Origin: Micropterix aruncella
Lineage: Eukaryota > Arthropoda > Insecta > Lepidoptera > Micropterigidae
Direction: 5' to 3'
Assembly (NCBI GenBank): GCA_944548615.1
Contig: OX155950.1
Coordinates: 30,287,691-30,351,690, forward strand
DNA length: 64,000 nt
Below are positions 1 through 10,589 of the stretch, piece after piece. The stretch's first letter is position 1. Each line of letters starts with the position of its first letter. A program made the position numbers and the translations under genes. The notes beneath the pieces were generated by a model. The model saw only the letters and a list, made by a program, of their open reading frames with translations, was not told the DNA's origin and did no database searches.

Positions 1-544
1 AGAAGTTTAGAGCTTTATCTAGATTGCCATATTTCTATATCCTGAAATTTGCCATATTGAACATAATAATAGAAGATATTCTACTTTTAGTAAAATCCTG
101 TTTGCTTGTAGTACGACGTTGAGCAATATAATCAATGCATTGGCAATCGTACGCGAATTAGACTAAAAATATTCCTAATTATTTTAGTTTACTAGTTGAA
201 AAACCCCTACATAAATTGCGTAGTATCTGGTCCAGTGTCTTTTGTCGTTTATGTTAATAACATTTCCAATCCCCTCTTCCATTCGGCAATGATGAATCGC
301 CGTTAAATTTGTTTGCACGCTTCGACTTGTAGCGCCATCTGTCGCCAGCCGCGAGAGGACCGGAGAAACCGGATGTATAACTTAAAAGTGGACTGTGATT
401 TATACAGCCATCAGGACAATATGCTCTCGGACCGACGCGTCCCCAAAACATGTGACGTCATCGAGCCATGGATAATTAATATTAAAATTAAATTTGATCG
501 CAAAATGGCACAATGATTTTTCCGAGCAGACGCGTACGAATGCG
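1..544. other. Unassigned AT-rich sequence
   Basis: No gene or repeat that I can name. Short open frames here have no recognisable domain and no codon-like pattern. The segment around 320-450 is slightly richer in GC than its surroundings and contains a CATGTGACGTCATCG stretch with a CRE-like TGACGTCA palindrome near 450-457, which may be chance. Confidence 0.4.
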
Positions 545-685
545 TCCATTTTACTTTCCCGGCAGAGGGAAAGTATTGTGAACGCGCAAATTTTTTTTTT
601 CGAGATGAAGACAAATATATACATTTTGATCCCTCCCGAGACGATTAAGACCATTTTCAGTCTGCAGTCTTTCTGTGAGTCTGCG

Positions 686-803
<118 letters not shown>

Positions 804-1159
804 CCTCGACGATAGCGCCCAAACTCTTCATCCGATTGAGCTAACAGTCATCGGTCATGGCAAGAGTTAAAAAAAGGAAATTTTTAGTTGAATTCGGTCC
901 ACTAGAGGGAGCGCTAGTCATAATTAAGTCTCGAAATATTGCAGTTAGAGAGTTGAAATTCCGTACACAGATGCGTTGTTGGGCCGAAATCAAGTTGTGA
1001 AATTTTGATTGGATTATCTCGTATAAAAGTGACGCAAATTTTTAAATACCGCAGTATTTAAGATTATACTACATCATTTTTGAAAAATACCATTTTAGAA
1101 ATCACGGGAAATACTAAAAAATACTTCTTTTGCTATCGTAGTCACTTGACACAATCACT

Positions 1160-1312
1160 ATCGGCTGGGGAGGGAGGTGGGAGGGGGGGGGGGTGGCGGT
1201 TGCGGAGGGTTAGGGTGGGGGGTTAAGGTATGGAGTTGGGTAGGGGGGGTTGTGGGGTTCTGCGCGTTGTGGATGGGGTGCGAAGGGCGGGGGGAGGGGG
1301 TGGGTAGGATAA
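1160..1312 (+). repeat. G-rich tract with quadruplex potential
   Basis: The + strand is more than 60 percent G with many G3-G11 runs. It is an internal part of the dispersed repeat, matched by the C-rich block at 55430-55500. A separate G-rich block at 10430-10566 is similar in style but no shared flank was found. Confidence 0.7.
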
Positions 1313-1390
1313 CGAGGGACTGCTTGCCGGGAAAGTTTTGGGGTGACACAACCGATTTTATTACTTTATATTGGCGTTACTCCCTGCGTA

Positions 1391-2390
1391 TTTCGACTTT
1401 TTAGGGGACTTTTTCAGCGTCAGCGTCTTAGCGTTTCGAACATTTAGAACCAGAAAACCTTAAAAAAACCTGTCTGTCTGTTTTAGACATCGATATCTCA
1501 AGAAATCTTTGTTTAATTTCGAAAGTTCTTCGCCAATCTGTTTTATTCATCACTGAAAAAACTGATTACATTGTAGGGGCTGACCATAAACCAAGTCACG
1601 TAGCTGCCATATAAAAGTATGACTAAATAAAGAAATTTACCGTCATACAAACAACAATTCTTAATTAGTTATTAAAATCGATTATTGAAAAAAATATTAA
1701 AACCGGTTTGTTAAAATTATTGAGGTTTGTTAAAATTATTGTGTTTGTTAAAATGATACTATTACGGAAATTATTTAGTCAGTCTGTTTCATTCATCGAC
1801 GGGAAGAGACCAGTTATATTACGGTAGCTGATATAGATCGTGGAGTTGCCGTACAAACGGACGAATGAGAAATCACATTCTCATCCATACGACACCAAAT
1901 TTTTATTAGTTATCCAAATTAATACGAAATATATGTTATCGGAAGAATTTTTGAAATCTAACTGTGCGTTTTTGAGTTACACAATTTGAAGCAGACTTAA
2001 AGGGCTGTAATTTTTAGGCGAGTTATCCGATTTGATTTTTTTTTTCGCCAGTTAGTTTTATTCGTCGTATGGATGAGCTAATTAGTTGTCGCTAGTCGCT
2101 TTTGTTTTGAAAAGTACTTGTGCGATTTATCTTACTGCTTGTTTTCTGTATTCAATCATGCGTATATATGTATGTTAATATTAATTTACCGATCTGTAAT
2201 TGTATACATTTCGATGGCGATTATACATGACCTCTATATGTATAATCGCTATTGTAAAAAGAAAATTACGAACATAAAGTTTAAAAAAATTACAACTTCT
2301 TTAACGAGAAAATTTAAAATGGAATAATTAAAAATAAAGTCATACAAAAATATGAGAATGCTTATGGCAGAAAACTCCTTCTCGGTTTGT
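1391..2390. other. AT-rich sequence with decayed repeats
   Basis: A 19-bp unit (GGTTTGTTAAAATTATTGA) is tandemly repeated almost three times at 1705-1757. A looser motif (CCAGTCTGTTTTATTCATC-like) appears near 1535, 1780 and 2050, suggesting an old, degenerate long-period repeat. No gene is visible. Confidence 0.5.
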
Positions 2391-2394
2391 TGTA

Positions 2395-2475
2395 GAAGCG
2401 GAACGTTGCATTGTCGTAGCACGTCCGTAGCACTATCGTAGTAGTCTCGTAGCATTATCGTAGCACTCTCGTAGC
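2395..2475. repeat. Degenerate TCGTAGCAC short tandem repeats
   Basis: Six or so imperfect units of 12-15 bp share the core TCGTAG(C/T)A. A related CGTAGC-rich patch occurs at 20150-20270, although not as an ordered array. Confidence 0.6.
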
Positions 2476-2629
2476 TATCAATTTGCGGACAAAAATATGT
2501 GTAATCCCTATTAAAAAGTTGACTGCCAAAGGCAGTTTTCAGGTTTCTGGTCTGAAAATGTAATTTCTTTACATATTTAAAATATAAATTTATTTAAAAA
2601 AAAGAAAAATGATATACTTTACGATGGAA

Positions 2630-2895
2630 ATCAACCCTGGGATCAGCATCCATGTCGCGGTGAATCTTAGAACGGGCTATCATAATTGAATGCGTATATT
2701 GCTCTATATTGAAAATTGTGTATATGTGCTCTTGACCGACGAGGAGTCCCCTCACGGGAGCATACCCTGGGTGCAGCAGCAATGTCATGGAGAAATTTAG
2801 AACGGGCTATCATAATTGAGTTCGTCTTCAAAATTGTGTGTCGGTGCTGTTGACCGTGGAAGATTATTCTTGTTGGGAGCCGATCCTGGCAGTAG
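2630..2895. repeat. Tandem duplication of a 120-130 bp unit
   Basis: Two diverged units share CCCTGGG(A/T)(T/G)CAGCA near 2635 and 2765 and AGAACGGGCTATCATAATTGA at 2670 and 2799 (20-mer core identical), followed by AAAATTGTGT and GACCG. A third partial unit starts near 2882 and runs directly into the LINE fragment that follows. Confidence 0.75.
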
Positions 2896-2904
2896 AACAA
2901 GGAA

Positions 2905-3300
2905 CTTTGGACTCTCCCGTGACTCCTGGTGCATGTGTGGGCATGGACTTCAAACGGCAGAACACGTCATTTGAATATGCCCAAAGCTCTCGACCGACGG
3001 GATGAATTGGTGCGTGAGGTAGGCGCGTGCGCCAAGCGCCTACCGATATGGTATGCGGATCTGGTCGAGTGTGGGCGTTGTTTCGGCGCTTTCCGATGCT
3101 TCGTGGGGAAGTGGGTTTCCCTTTGGGAGGAGTTGAGGCTTCCGGGAACCTCAGTTTTGGGGTCCCCCCGGGACACCAGTGGCGTGATGCGGGGGCCACT
3201 TCCAGCCCGAAGTGCCCGTCTATGTGCCGTCCCCCAAACCGCCCCCCGCGGGCGCGTCCCCTGCCTGAGGACCTTGGTTAGGCCGTCACCTACGAGACCG
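2905..3300 (+). pseudogene. C-terminal fragment of a non-LTR retrotransposon ORF
   Basis: The + strand encodes WCMCGHGLQTAEHVI, an in-frame stop, then ICPK (2926-2989). This is the Cys-x-Cys-Gly ... Thr-x-x-His-Val ... Cys-Pro motif found at the end of reverse-transcriptase ORFs of several LINE clades, including R1-type elements. Coding then continues in another frame from about 2975 (ALDRRDELVREVG, LPIWYADLVE, FGAFRCFVGKWV), so there is at least one frameshift as well as the stop. The stretch at 3000-3300 is far richer in GC than its surroundings, which fits an inserted element. The LINE family is inferred from one motif; the rest of the ORF is absent. Confidence 0.7.
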
Positions 3301-3689
3301 CCCCATGACCCATACGTTTACATACGTTACAAGGTAGCCACCCCTCACCAGCCACTTAGTCCCCCCGACATCCTGTCTGTGTTTGGTAGCCTGTCTTCGT
3401 TTAGCTTCAATCCTGTTTTGTGTTTATTTTATTTTTATTTTTACTTCTATTTGTTATCTTCTTTTGTTGTTTATTTTTTATTTTTTATACTGAATAAATG
3501 GGTTCTCCGGGTGGTTCGGGGGGGGGGGGGGCTACCTTTCTTTACCCCCCGCGCGTATACCCTTCTGGTACGTGCGAGGGGTCGTTGCATGACATCCCGG
3601 GCAGATAAGACGACCACCGTCGTTATAACTGCCCGGGCGGTGGGTGGGTTCTCCACCCTTACCTGCCGCCTTGAAACCATTAACTGTAG
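3301..3689 (+). repeat. Probable LINE 3' untranslated region with long hairpin
   Basis: After the ORF remnant come a pyrimidine-rich stretch, a GAATAAATGGG polyadenylation-like signal near 3491, a G12 tract (3519-3531) and a long hairpin at 3596-3637. The hairpin has 19-nt arms starting CCCGGGCAG, a CACC loop and three mismatches. No open frame with a recognisable domain exists. Assignment to the preceding LINE is an inference from adjacency. Confidence 0.5.
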
Positions 3690-3866
3690 AACAGGGTTGG
3701 TCACACTCACGGGTCAACACCCATCCGGTGGCCTCCACGCATGAAGTGCGAGCCCGGGCAGGACTCTGACCTTAGGGCTAGTTAGGGCTAGCTAGGAATC
3801 AACCTTCTGGCGCTTCTGGACGGTCTGCGCACCGTGCGGCGTAGGCCAATCGATTGTGCACTCTGA
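3690..3866 (+). repeat. LINE 3' UTR repeat, copy A (truncated)
   Basis: First of seven copies of the commonest dispersed repeat in the window. The block runs GGTTGGTCACACTCACGGG, CCATCCGG(C/T)GGCCTCCACGC, AAGTGCGAGCCCGGGCAGGA, CTGGACGGTCTGCGCACCG, CCAATCGATTGTGCACTCTG. It is cut off where the fuller copies at 51195 and 60430 continue with AACAGTCGGGGGAGTCTGG. At 50640-51194 the same sequence follows a reverse-transcriptase ORF, which identifies it as that LINE's 3' UTR. Confidence 0.85.
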
Positions 3867-4280
3867 CTGCGCTCTGGTATTTCCTGCGCTTTACAATCCC
3901 TTCCCAGCTAGCGACGCGATGCTTGACAAGCATGCTTGATCATCTAGAGAGCCCCTAATAATCTATCAAGTTATATAATTTATCCATTTAATTTTTTAAT
4001 TAATCTTCTCAGAAATGGTTCGAGATAGGTTTTTTTGTCTCTCTTACCTATTTTACAATTTATTAATTTTCACTTTAAGAAAAGGGTATTTTATTTTCCT
4101 TACTGTCCATATGTTAATTTGTGAAATTATCAAATTAATGTGATACATTATTAGTACAATTTTCCATATTAAAATTTGTGAAATTATCGAAGAATTTCGA
4201 TGGTAAATATCGTTTTTAAAAATTTATGAACTAGAAAATTTGCACGTATTATTTAACCTTCATATTAAGCTACATTTTTA
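3867..4280. other. Unassigned AT-rich sequence
   Basis: No gene seen. A short palindromic AAGCATGCTT lies near 3928. A TTGTGAAATTATC segment is repeated near 4119 and 4177. Confidence 0.4.
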
Positions 4281-4516
4281 TGTAGGTATAGTAGGGAACT
4301 GAGCTAAAATGCAATGAGCTGTGGCTGAGGTGTGGGAACCGGCGTTCGTAGAACTCGCGTTCTTTCGTTAGTGTATATACCTATACCTATTACTGTCGAG
4401 TAGCACCGGGCGTGTGATATCACAGCACTAATGTCTGTGGTGGGGAGACCGAACGCCGGTCCCCGCACCTCAGCCACCGCTATATTTAGCTCAGTCCCCA
4501 ACTACAGATACCTACA
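4281..4516. mobile_element. MITE with about 70-bp inverted repeats and TA target site
   Basis: The left end (TGTAGGTATAGTAGGGAACT, GAGCTAAA, GTGGCTGAGGTG, ACCGGCGTTC) is matched in reverse complement by the right end (GAACGCCGGT, CACCTCAGCCAC, TTTAGCTC, ATACCTACA) with a few mismatches and small indels. The element is flanked by TA at 4279-4280 and 4517-4518. Short length, long TIRs and TA flanks fit a Tc1/mariner-type MITE. No coding region remains. Confidence 0.75.
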
Positions 4517-4518
4517 TA

Positions 4519-5248
4519 TATGCATATTCTAGTAGTATTTTTTTATTCTGCCAAATAATTCTACCAAGGGTACTCTTATCAACTGGTTTATTATTTTTTT
4601 AAATCCTCACAAAATGCTTCTTTTGTTAGCTTAGGCATCTAATGAAGGTAGAGTATGTCCCATGCATTATATATCTATCATTATTTGTGGACGAGTCATT
4701 ATTATTGGAATGTTGCCAATGTGCATAAAAAATACCTGATTAAGTAAGTTAATCAATAACTTTGTTAGTATTACTTAATCAAAATATTCAAACTTTTTTC
4801 CAGTACCCAAAACAATAACATTAAAACTCGTCCCGTGTGAAGTCAGGGAGGGTAGCTGGTAAGCATAAATACATAGAAACGTACGTACCCACACTCATTG
4901 AATAATCCTCTGATCACGCCACAGTAGATTAAGCGATAATTATGAGCGATTTTCTCGCCCAAATGAGTGGTTACACATCGCAGAAATTTACCTCCGCTCT
5001 TTCCCCTTTTTCTCCGTCCCTCCTTACCTTACCGTTTTCCACTTTGGACTAACCGCATTCGGCTCCTCGTCATCATGCGGTTACTTCCACACTTTTGAAC
5101 ATGTAAATTATTTATCTACACGTTATAGTAATGAAAACCGCGCTGCAGGGCTTGGGCAAATTGGATTAGTTTAATTTGAGAATATTGAATATTGGAAGGA
5201 TTGGAAAATTGATCAAAATAAGTACGGTGTTATGGTGTTTTTTTTCAG
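4519..5248. other. Unassigned AT-rich sequence
   Basis: No gene, tandem array or terminal repeats were recognised. One moderately GC-rich patch (4970-5100) looks unique within the window. Confidence 0.4.
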
Positions 5249-6060
5249 TTGGCGATATAATGATCGTGCAAAATTTCAAATATATTACTGTCGTTTATGT
5301 CTTTAAAATAGTTTTTGTGCTGGTAGACTTCGACACTGTTTGACCGATCACCAGAAAGTTGGCACATATATGTATTTTATCATTTAGAAGGTTTTTATGC
5401 TATCCACTTTTTTGTAACTCGCCTATAGATAGTGCTGCAGCACATCAACATATATACCGTTCAAACGATCGCGATGAAAATTGGTATACATAAGTATTTG
5501 GTAAAGATCATATTTTCACCATATCTATTTTGTTGTAATTCGCCACTAGATGTCACTAAAGCTCATCAATTTCTATCCCATTCAAACGATCGCTATGAAA
5601 ATTTATATATATAGAGATATAACTTGATATATAGAGTTGATATATATAGTAATTGATATATAGATTATTACCTACCTATCCAACAGGGTACACAGTGTCA
5701 CCATCCAGGGCCTCCAGAGTAAAAGCCAGCATCTCACGTATGGTGTGCCACAGGGCAGCGTTTTGGGACCCATTTTATTCCTCGTCTACATAAATGACCT
5801 ATGTCAGTTACCAGTAGGTAAAATCGTATTGACCACGTATATTTTTTTCACGCTATTCACTTTTTGGTAACTCGCCACTAGATTCACTAGGCGCTGCTAT
5901 TCATTAGGCGCTGCAGCACATTAATTTTTGTCCCGTTCGACCGATCGCCATGAATCCGCCATGAACGCCACTCGAGCAACACCGGATAATAGTCCACTAG
6001 TAAAGATATAAAGACAGAGAGGCATACGTCTGAAATTTTGCACGATCATTATATCGCTAA
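5249..6060. mobile_element. TIR element with internal about 120-bp subrepeats, interrupted
   Basis: The outer 30 bp are inverted repeats matching at 29 of 30 positions: (T)TGGCGATATAATGATCG on the left (5249-5278) and its complement at 6031-6060. Inside the left half, three units of about 120 bp start near 5338, 5458 and 5579 and share AACGATCGC(G/T)ATGAAAATT, GTATTT, TAATTCGCCACTAGAT. A related unit reappears at 5850-5960. Between them lies a LINE fragment at 5685-5840. No transposase was found, so this is non-autonomous and of undetermined superfamily. Confidence 0.7.
5685..5840 (+). pseudogene. Reverse-transcriptase core fragment of a LINE
   Basis: Reading + strand from 5685 gives a frame of about 50 residues containing YGVPQGSVLGP, then LFLVYINDL. 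This is the conserved motif 3-4 region of non-LTR retrotransposon reverse transcriptase (fingers/palm), immediately upstream of where the catalytic Tyr-x-Asp-Asp would lie; that part is missing. It is too short to function. It sits inside the TIR element at 5249-6060 and probably marks a 5'- and 3'-truncated insertion or a captured piece. Confidence 0.85.
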
Positions 6061-6542
6061 GTCAAAAATAACTCAATAGCATTCTTTTATGAGGACATCT
6101 TCGTTCTGCTAAAATGCTCTTTGTAGGATATAATGTCTAGCTTCTAAAGACACTGCGGGAATTATGGCCCCACTGTGCTTGTCAGTTTATTTCTTTAAAT
6201 TTAATGCCTGTTTATAAAAAATTGAGACAGTGACCGCCGTAAAATAAATACCAGAAATAAACATAAACTATTAGTTTCCTAATTCCTCTTAAACAAGGTC
6301 GATACTTCTTTAATGGGACAAAGTAAACCTTTTTATAAAATAATTTTACAAATACTTTCCAGTAAAACAATTATTGGTAATAAAACCGTACTTAAAACGA
6401 AAAATATATATATATATATTTAAGATCAAATATAAATATATATTTAAGATAGCATATAATTTACGATAACTATTTTTAAAATATTTTTTTTTCTGTTAGT
6501 CTATTATTATTTTATTCTATTTCTTTCAATATACCTCAAAAA
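6061..6542. other. Unassigned AT-rich sequence
   Basis: Nothing recognisable; a short TATATATA run lies near 6406-6420. Confidence 0.4.
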
Positions 6543-6652
6543 ATCCGCCATGAACGCCACTCGAGCAACACCGGATAATAGTCCACTAGTAAAGATATAA
6601 AGACAGAGAGGCATACGTCTGAAATTTTGCACCATCATTATATCGCTAAGTT
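6543..6652 (+). repeat. Second copy of the TIR element's right end
   Basis: These 110 bp match 5952-6061 almost perfectly, with only one substitution seen within the terminal repeat (CACCATC for CACGATC). The near identity suggests a recent local duplication or two recent insertions. The rest of the element is absent here. Confidence 0.85.
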
Positions 6653-6701
6653 CTATTATTCTGTCTGATTTTCTGTCAAGATTTATTCTGTCAAGATTGC
6701 C

Positions 6702-6766
6702 AAAATGATTGTCAAAGACCTGTCAAGATGATTGTCAAAGATCTGTAAAGATCATTGTCAAATCAT
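6702..6766. repeat. 23-bp tandem repeat
   Basis: About 2.7 units of TGATTGTCAAAGACCTGTCA plus AGA, with two or three substitutions between units. It follows the 6543-6652 repeat and a TTCTGTCAAGATT duplication. Confidence 0.75.
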
Positions 6767-7445
6767 ACATATCATACATATACATTCCAAAAACTCGTCT
6801 CGTCGAATATTCGTCTTGATCTTCTGGGTATTGGTTATATAATTAGCGCAATAATTTATATTTGTTCAACCTTCAAACTATTTTTAATCCTTTTGTCTAT
6901 TTAAATCATTTTTATTGGGTATAATTTTTGCTATTTTAAGGTTCGTTTTTCGAACTCTTCATTTCCTACAGATTATTTTAAATTTTAATTATTTAACTCG
7001 TAAACCATTAAAGATTATAACAAATATATGTGACTATATAGTAAAATAGACCAAGAGGCAGCGACAAAAAAGTGCAAGTTTTGTAAAAGTTGATACTTTC
7101 AGATCAGACAGTATTTTGACCGTAGAATGCTGGGATAGAGTCAGCAGGCCAGACTCCAGTACACCTAGTGCTGGTGTACTAAGAAAGGTGTAATTTTAAT
7201 TAGTATCCCTGAATACGCCGGTATGTATATGTCGGCAACTATAATGTCCAGTGTTAATGTTTTCTTTTTATTCTCTGAAACAGTTAGGGAGTTATAAAAA
7301 TGTGATTACATTTTTTAATGTTAAATATTATGAATTGGAAGACCCCTATTCCGGAAAAAAACAGAAATCCAAGTGTGAAGCCATTGTAGTAATATTTTAG
7401 AAATGAAAAGGACATAATTCTCATTAGATTTAAAAAAGATTACAC
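6767..7445. other. Unassigned AT-rich sequence
   Basis: No gene or terminal repeats seen. The stretch 7040-7200 is somewhat less AT-rich but carries no recognisable frame. Confidence 0.4.
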
Positions 7446-7733
7446 CTAACTAAGGTTAATTAAATGTCTATTAATATGTTGTTTAAACCCGATCAGGTGT
7501 TCACGTTGTCTCAGGGGCAAAGGCACAGAGTTCCATATTCGGGCCGCCTGCACTGCAAGTGACTTGGGCATGAAAGTTGATGAAAGGTGAGGTGGAGAAA
7601 GTAATAGATGTCCTGATAGCGAGAGTAATGGAAGGCCGTGGGATGAAAGCGGATTAAAAAAAAATATATAACTAAGAAGGCATTTGAATGAAATACACGA
7701 AAATGTAGGGTGAGTATGTGAAAATCCCGACAT
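7446..7733 (-). pseudogene. LINE reverse-transcriptase ORF C-terminus (95 codons)
   Basis: The minus-strand frame ends with SLAVQAARIWNSVPLPLRQ followed by FKQHINRHL and a stop. The pattern (basic)-x-W-N-x-L/V-P, about a dozen residues, then F-K-x-x-(I/L) is the usual extreme C-terminus of jockey/CR1-like LINE ORF2 proteins. The upstream half of the frame is low-complexity Pro/Ser/Leu and may belong to the same protein. No catalytic motifs are included: this is a 5'-truncated insertion. Confidence 0.7.
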
Positions 7734-7888
7734 TATCTAGTATTCACTAATCATGCAACTTGCTTGCAACTTGCTTGTAACTTGTTTGCAACTAGCTTTT
7801 AACTATTTCTCGCTGGTATATTCATGATAGCTCTCACGGAGTGTTTAATGCAATTACGAGTTTCCTCAATTAGCATCAGTCTTGGATT
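7734..7888. other. Unassigned spacer with ACTTGCTTG repeats
   Basis: A short degenerate run of (CAACTTGCTTG) occurs at 7755-7800. Nothing else was recognised. Confidence 0.4.
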
Positions 7889-8455
7889 TCAGATTGGATT
7901 CTGGAGGTCGATTCGGTCTCTAAGCAGTATAAATTCCCTGAAAGTCTCGGATGCACAGCCCTGCGCCCAGATATAACTCTTTACTCTCTATCTCAGAAAA
8001 TGGCCCGTATCGTAGAATTAACTGTTCTATGGAATCAAATATCCCAAAAGACCACGAGTACAAATTAAATAAATACCATGATCTCGCAAATGCCGTCACC
8101 AGGAACGGCTTCACTGTTCACCTTCACGCGGTGGAAGTTGGCGCTCGTGGCCTACCAGATAAATCTCTGTTTCACCGTTTTAAAGGTCTTGGTCTCTCCA
8201 GGAAAATAATCAACTCCTTCTTAGAAAAAATATCTAAAACCGCGATTTCCGCATCTCAAATTCTATGGCTTCGAAGGGGGAGGAAATGGGTGGTAAGGTG
8301 ACCGCTCACATGTGGCAAGACAGCTGTCCTAAACCTACCACAGCCGGTCGTTAGTCCGGAATCCACTGCTCACCCTCCAGAAGTGTAATAACACTATATG
8401 ATGGGCCCGACTTCGTTCGGTGAATTCCATGGCCGCTCCGTTTGTATTTTATTGT
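7889..8455 (+). pseudogene. LINE fragment with ELTV-type C-terminal domain, copy 1
   Basis: The first part reads (frame at 7948) GCTALRPDITLYS and ARIVELTVLW. A one-base loss near 8034, compared with the copy at 62802-63532, moves the rest into another frame: ESNIPKDHEYKLNKYHDLA, NGFTVHLHAVEVGARGLP, GLSRKIINSFLEKISK, ending at a stop at 8299-8301. The RPDITLY ... VELTV spacing resembles the PD-(D/E)xK nuclease signature, and proteins with an ELTVPWE-like motif commonly lie at the C-terminus of LINE-type reverse transcriptases in invertebrates. An endonuclease role is inference. The 3' UTR ends with TTTGTATTTTATTGT, shared exactly with copy 3. Confidence 0.75.
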
Positions 8456-8847
8456 ATAAACAGAGTAATATTAATTATGTATAACCGGTTGTATGTAAGA
8501 TTCAGACAACCATCACAGCAATATCGGTTTTAACTCTTTCCAACAAGGCAAGTTCATCCCTTAAGCTTGTGTCCCTAGCGCCTAGTAAATGACAAGGGTG
8601 GATGTTAGAGGGATGTAAGGGATAGATTGAGCACCCACTTTTGCACGTGTATATATATGTTTAGTCCGCTCGAGTGTGTACACGCTTCGGGTGATTATTA
8701 TTTCAAAGTGTACGATGCTAATTAGAGACCTGGGAATTAATTTCATTTAGCTGGATGGTCATGTTCAAGGTAATGTGTGTTATTAATTGCTAGCTTCAAA
8801 TGAAATATCATTATTATTATAAAAATGGAATGTTCGATGTGGGTATT
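8456..8847. other. Unassigned sequence
   Basis: No gene or repeat was recognised between the LINE 3' end and the MITE at 8848. Confidence 0.4.
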
Positions 8848-9171
8848 GGGCTCGATTAATTTTCTTCGTGAACTAAAATCGGTATTAGTTAATGCGAATA
8901 TGATAGGCCAATCAATACGTTATAGCACAAAATGAAATGAATGTCGCTTTTCTAACATAAAACTACTAATCGAACATAAGGCGGCATAATGTAAGAGCAG
9001 ACGGAATGTTTTCAAGCTAATTCAGACTATTTTATGTCCGGTAGGTATATGTAGTCTTTGTGCGGGGAAAGATAGGGTCGTTTATCTTAAATTCCGCTTT
9101 AACGCATAGCTCTGTCTCCTTCGCATAAACTAATTTCCTATATTTGTTCAGGAAGAAACGCAATCGATCCC
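8848..9171. mobile_element. MITE of the GGGC(T/C)CGATTGCG family, copy 1
   Basis: The 324-bp element starts GGGCTCGATTAATTTTCTTC and ends in the inverted GAAGAAACGCAATCGATCCC. Flanks are ATT at 8845-8847 and 9172-9174, a 3-bp target duplication. The same termini occur at 34770-36477 and 61812-62116. A 3-bp duplication with G-rich termini fits the PIF/Harbinger group; no transposase is present. Confidence 0.75.
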
Positions 9172-9174
9172 ATT

Positions 9175-10022
9175 GACAGACATGCGACAAGGGCTGTACC
9201 GATTGTCCAAAAATAATCGCATGGTATTCCATTAATTGAATACACATCATAATTCATCATTTTTCGTCAATACATGTAACCATCTTGGCGTTGATTTACT
9301 ATTTACAAGTTCTGCCCTCGGCTGCACCATGAAGCGTAATAGTCTCTGTGTTGATAAAAATTTGTTATGTTTATATTTTTTAACACACTTTTTTTAAGTT
9401 CACCGCTATGTAAATATGTAAGTTACCTGTAATGAAATCTAACGAACAGAATTTGATCCACTTTTGATTGTCGTATCAATATGAAACTTGGCAATTGTAT
9501 GTAGATCCGGTGAAAACATAATAAATAACATGGTACCATCAAACTGATCTAACGATGGAGGCGGTATGTAGTAATACATTACATTTTACATTACATTTAC
9601 GTCGTGTCCAATTGACGGCTAAAGACCGCTCTTGGACGTGTCAAAATAATTGGGTTAGGTAGTAAGTTTCGTTACTACTCTTTACTGAACATACATAGGT
9701 AGTCAAGAATTAACTACTAGATTAGCAAACTATAAATATAAATAATCAAAATAGAAGCCTAATATTTGAAGTAGTTAGTAATTCGCAAAGATACGTAGTA
9801 AAAATATTCTTCGTAATATTCAAATTGTCAAAAAAGTTAAATAATCAAGTTAAATCAAAGTTATGCATTTTAAACTAAAAGTACAGATATAAGATAATAT
9901 AAAATAATCAGACAATAAGGCTCTACTTTTTTAAGTAATTTAAATGGGCACAATATTTGAAAATTCATGGCCAAAAAATCAATAGAAACTGTATATCTGA
10001 ACAAAGTATCCAAACCGTTTTT
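9175..10022. other. Unassigned AT-rich sequence
   Basis: A short ACATT-type run lies at 9573-9600. Around 9605-9650 a segment with TGTCCAATTGACGG and TGGACGTGTC looks repeat-like but lacks a second copy in this window. Confidence 0.4.
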
Positions 10023-10420
10023 GGGCTTGTAGGAATTGTCTTGAGATGTACTCTGGCCGTGATTTTCAGGGTCTGATGATGGATCTGGAAGGTTGTCACT
10101 GGAATTCTATAATGTAACAACGTATCGTAGCCGTGTTTGAGCTTGTTGGAATCGACTTAAGACGTCCTCTGGTCATGAATGATTTTCAGAGCATGATTAT
10201 AATAATATTCTTCTTCTTCCGATACGATATTCTTCTTCCTCCATGGGTTCATATCCCGCCTTATCTAGAATGCTATAACTTCGAAGAAAATAGACAAAGT
10301 ACTCAGGATGTATAAAGCTACGGACGAAAATAGTCTTCTTCGTCCGATATTCTCCTTTTTCCGTGGGTCCCTATCCCGCCTTATTTAGAGTGCTTTAATA
10401 GATACCCAAGTGCTTAGGAT
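10023..10420. repeat. Degenerate tandem repeats of about 115-120 bp
   Basis: Near 10023 and 10136 the sequence GGGCTTGTAGGAATTGTCTT recurs with substitutions, followed by GA(T/C)GT(A/C)CTCTGG and GATTTTCAG. Near 10226 and 10346 GATATTCTTCTTCCTCCATGG recurs, followed by ATCCCGCCTTAT and a (C)TCAGGATG. Together these suggest an old partially overlapping array. No function is apparent. Confidence 0.6.
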
Positions 10421-10429
10421 GCTAAAGGG

Positions 10430-10566
10430 GTTTTTGGGGCGGGGGGTGGTGTTAGGGGGGAGGTATTGAGGGGTTTGGGATTAGATAATGGTTAAGGGGA
10501 AAAGGAAGGGGCGCTGCGGGGGGTAGCGTTGGAAGGGGGGTAGCGTTGGGTGAGGGGGGGGGGGGG
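10430..10566 (+). repeat. G-rich tract with quadruplex potential
   Basis: Many runs of three to thirteen Gs occur on the + strand, with a duplicated GGGGGGTAGCGTTGG unit near 10519 and 10538. It abuts the 3' side of the mariner relic. Confidence 0.75.
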
Positions 10567-10589
10567 TGTATATAAACATATTTGTTTAT

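Noticed and set aside
2929..3744. A single 271-codon gene
   Set aside because: Only the first 60-70 residues resemble a LINE end; the rest reads through GC-rich 3' UTR and poly-G sequence.
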